NCBI GenBank assembly: GCA_030628905.1
Contig: DAOVQB010000238.1
Span: forward strand, 1 to 5,992
From: DAOVQB01 sp023128935
GTDB lineage: Bacteria; Eisenbacteria; RBG-16-71-46; CAIMUX01; WJJG01
DNA length: 5,992 bases
Direction: 5' to 3'
How positions within the stretch are numbered: position 1 is the stretch's first letter; each line of letters opens with the position of its first letter. Shown here in pieces: positions 5,949 to 5,992 of the stretch. Below the pieces are notes generated by a model. The model was not told the origin of the DNA, did not search any database, and saw only the letters and a program-made list of their open reading frames with translations. A program made the position numbers and the translations under genes.

Positions 5949-5992
5949 TCAGGACGACTCCCCACCGCTTGGCTGTAGTGCCCCGCTTGGGA
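5949..5992 (-). CDS. C-terminal tail of an upstream minus-strand gene, possibly AbiEi-type antitoxin
   Basis: On the minus strand a frame open to the window edge encodes PSGALQPSGGESS and ends with TGA at 5951-5949, immediately before the ATG of the toxin remnant. Such end-to-start contact is typical of AbiEi antitoxin-AbiEii toxin operons, so an antitoxin gene is the natural expectation. Only 13 codons are visible, and they carry no family signature, so this rests on context alone. Confidence 0.3.
   Translation of the reverse strand, partial: PSGALQPSGGESS

Overview
The window reads as chromosomal DNA from a high-GC, Gram-negative (diderm) bacterium. The main support is a long AsmA-type envelope protein, a family tied to the periplasm and outer membrane. 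The protein set (AsmA-like, LiaF-like, AIM24, AAA+/DUF4143 ATPase) would fit Proteobacteria or one of the less-studied high-GC diderm phyla. I cannot name a species or phylum from sequence alone.

Layout: positions 1-2310 (+) hold the 3' part of an AsmA-family gene that is already open at the left edge. Its coding sequence carries two perfect, interlocked inverted repeats (910-971). A convergent gene on the minus strand (2368-3507) encodes an AAA+ ATPase with a C-terminal DUF4143 domain. Its upstream region (about 3508-3606) is clearly AT-richer than its surroundings and holds two good sigma70-like promoter candidates on the minus strand plus a 16-bp perfect palindrome, a likely operator. Positions 3608-3913 are non-coding, with a short direct repeat and a 13-bp hairpin. 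Next come two plus-strand genes: a four-helix membrane protein with a LiaF-like C-terminal domain (3914-4609) and, after a 371-base gap, an AIM24/TIGR00266 family protein (4981-5769). The right edge holds, on the minus strand, what looks like the N-terminal remnant of an AbiEii-type nucleotidyltransferase toxin gene. It is preceded directly by the last codons of another minus-strand reading frame (TGA followed at once by ATG).

Working together: the AsmA-like, LiaF-like and AIM24 proteins all point to envelope maintenance or envelope-stress sensing, but no LiaR/LiaS two-component genes are visible and the link is inferred. The ATPase gene and the AbiE remnant look like accessory, horizontally moved cargo beside these core-type genes. 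I do not see a complete novel multi-gene system. The strongest unexplained signals are the interlocked inverted repeats inside the AsmA gene, the palindromic control region of the ATPase, and the truncated AbiE locus.
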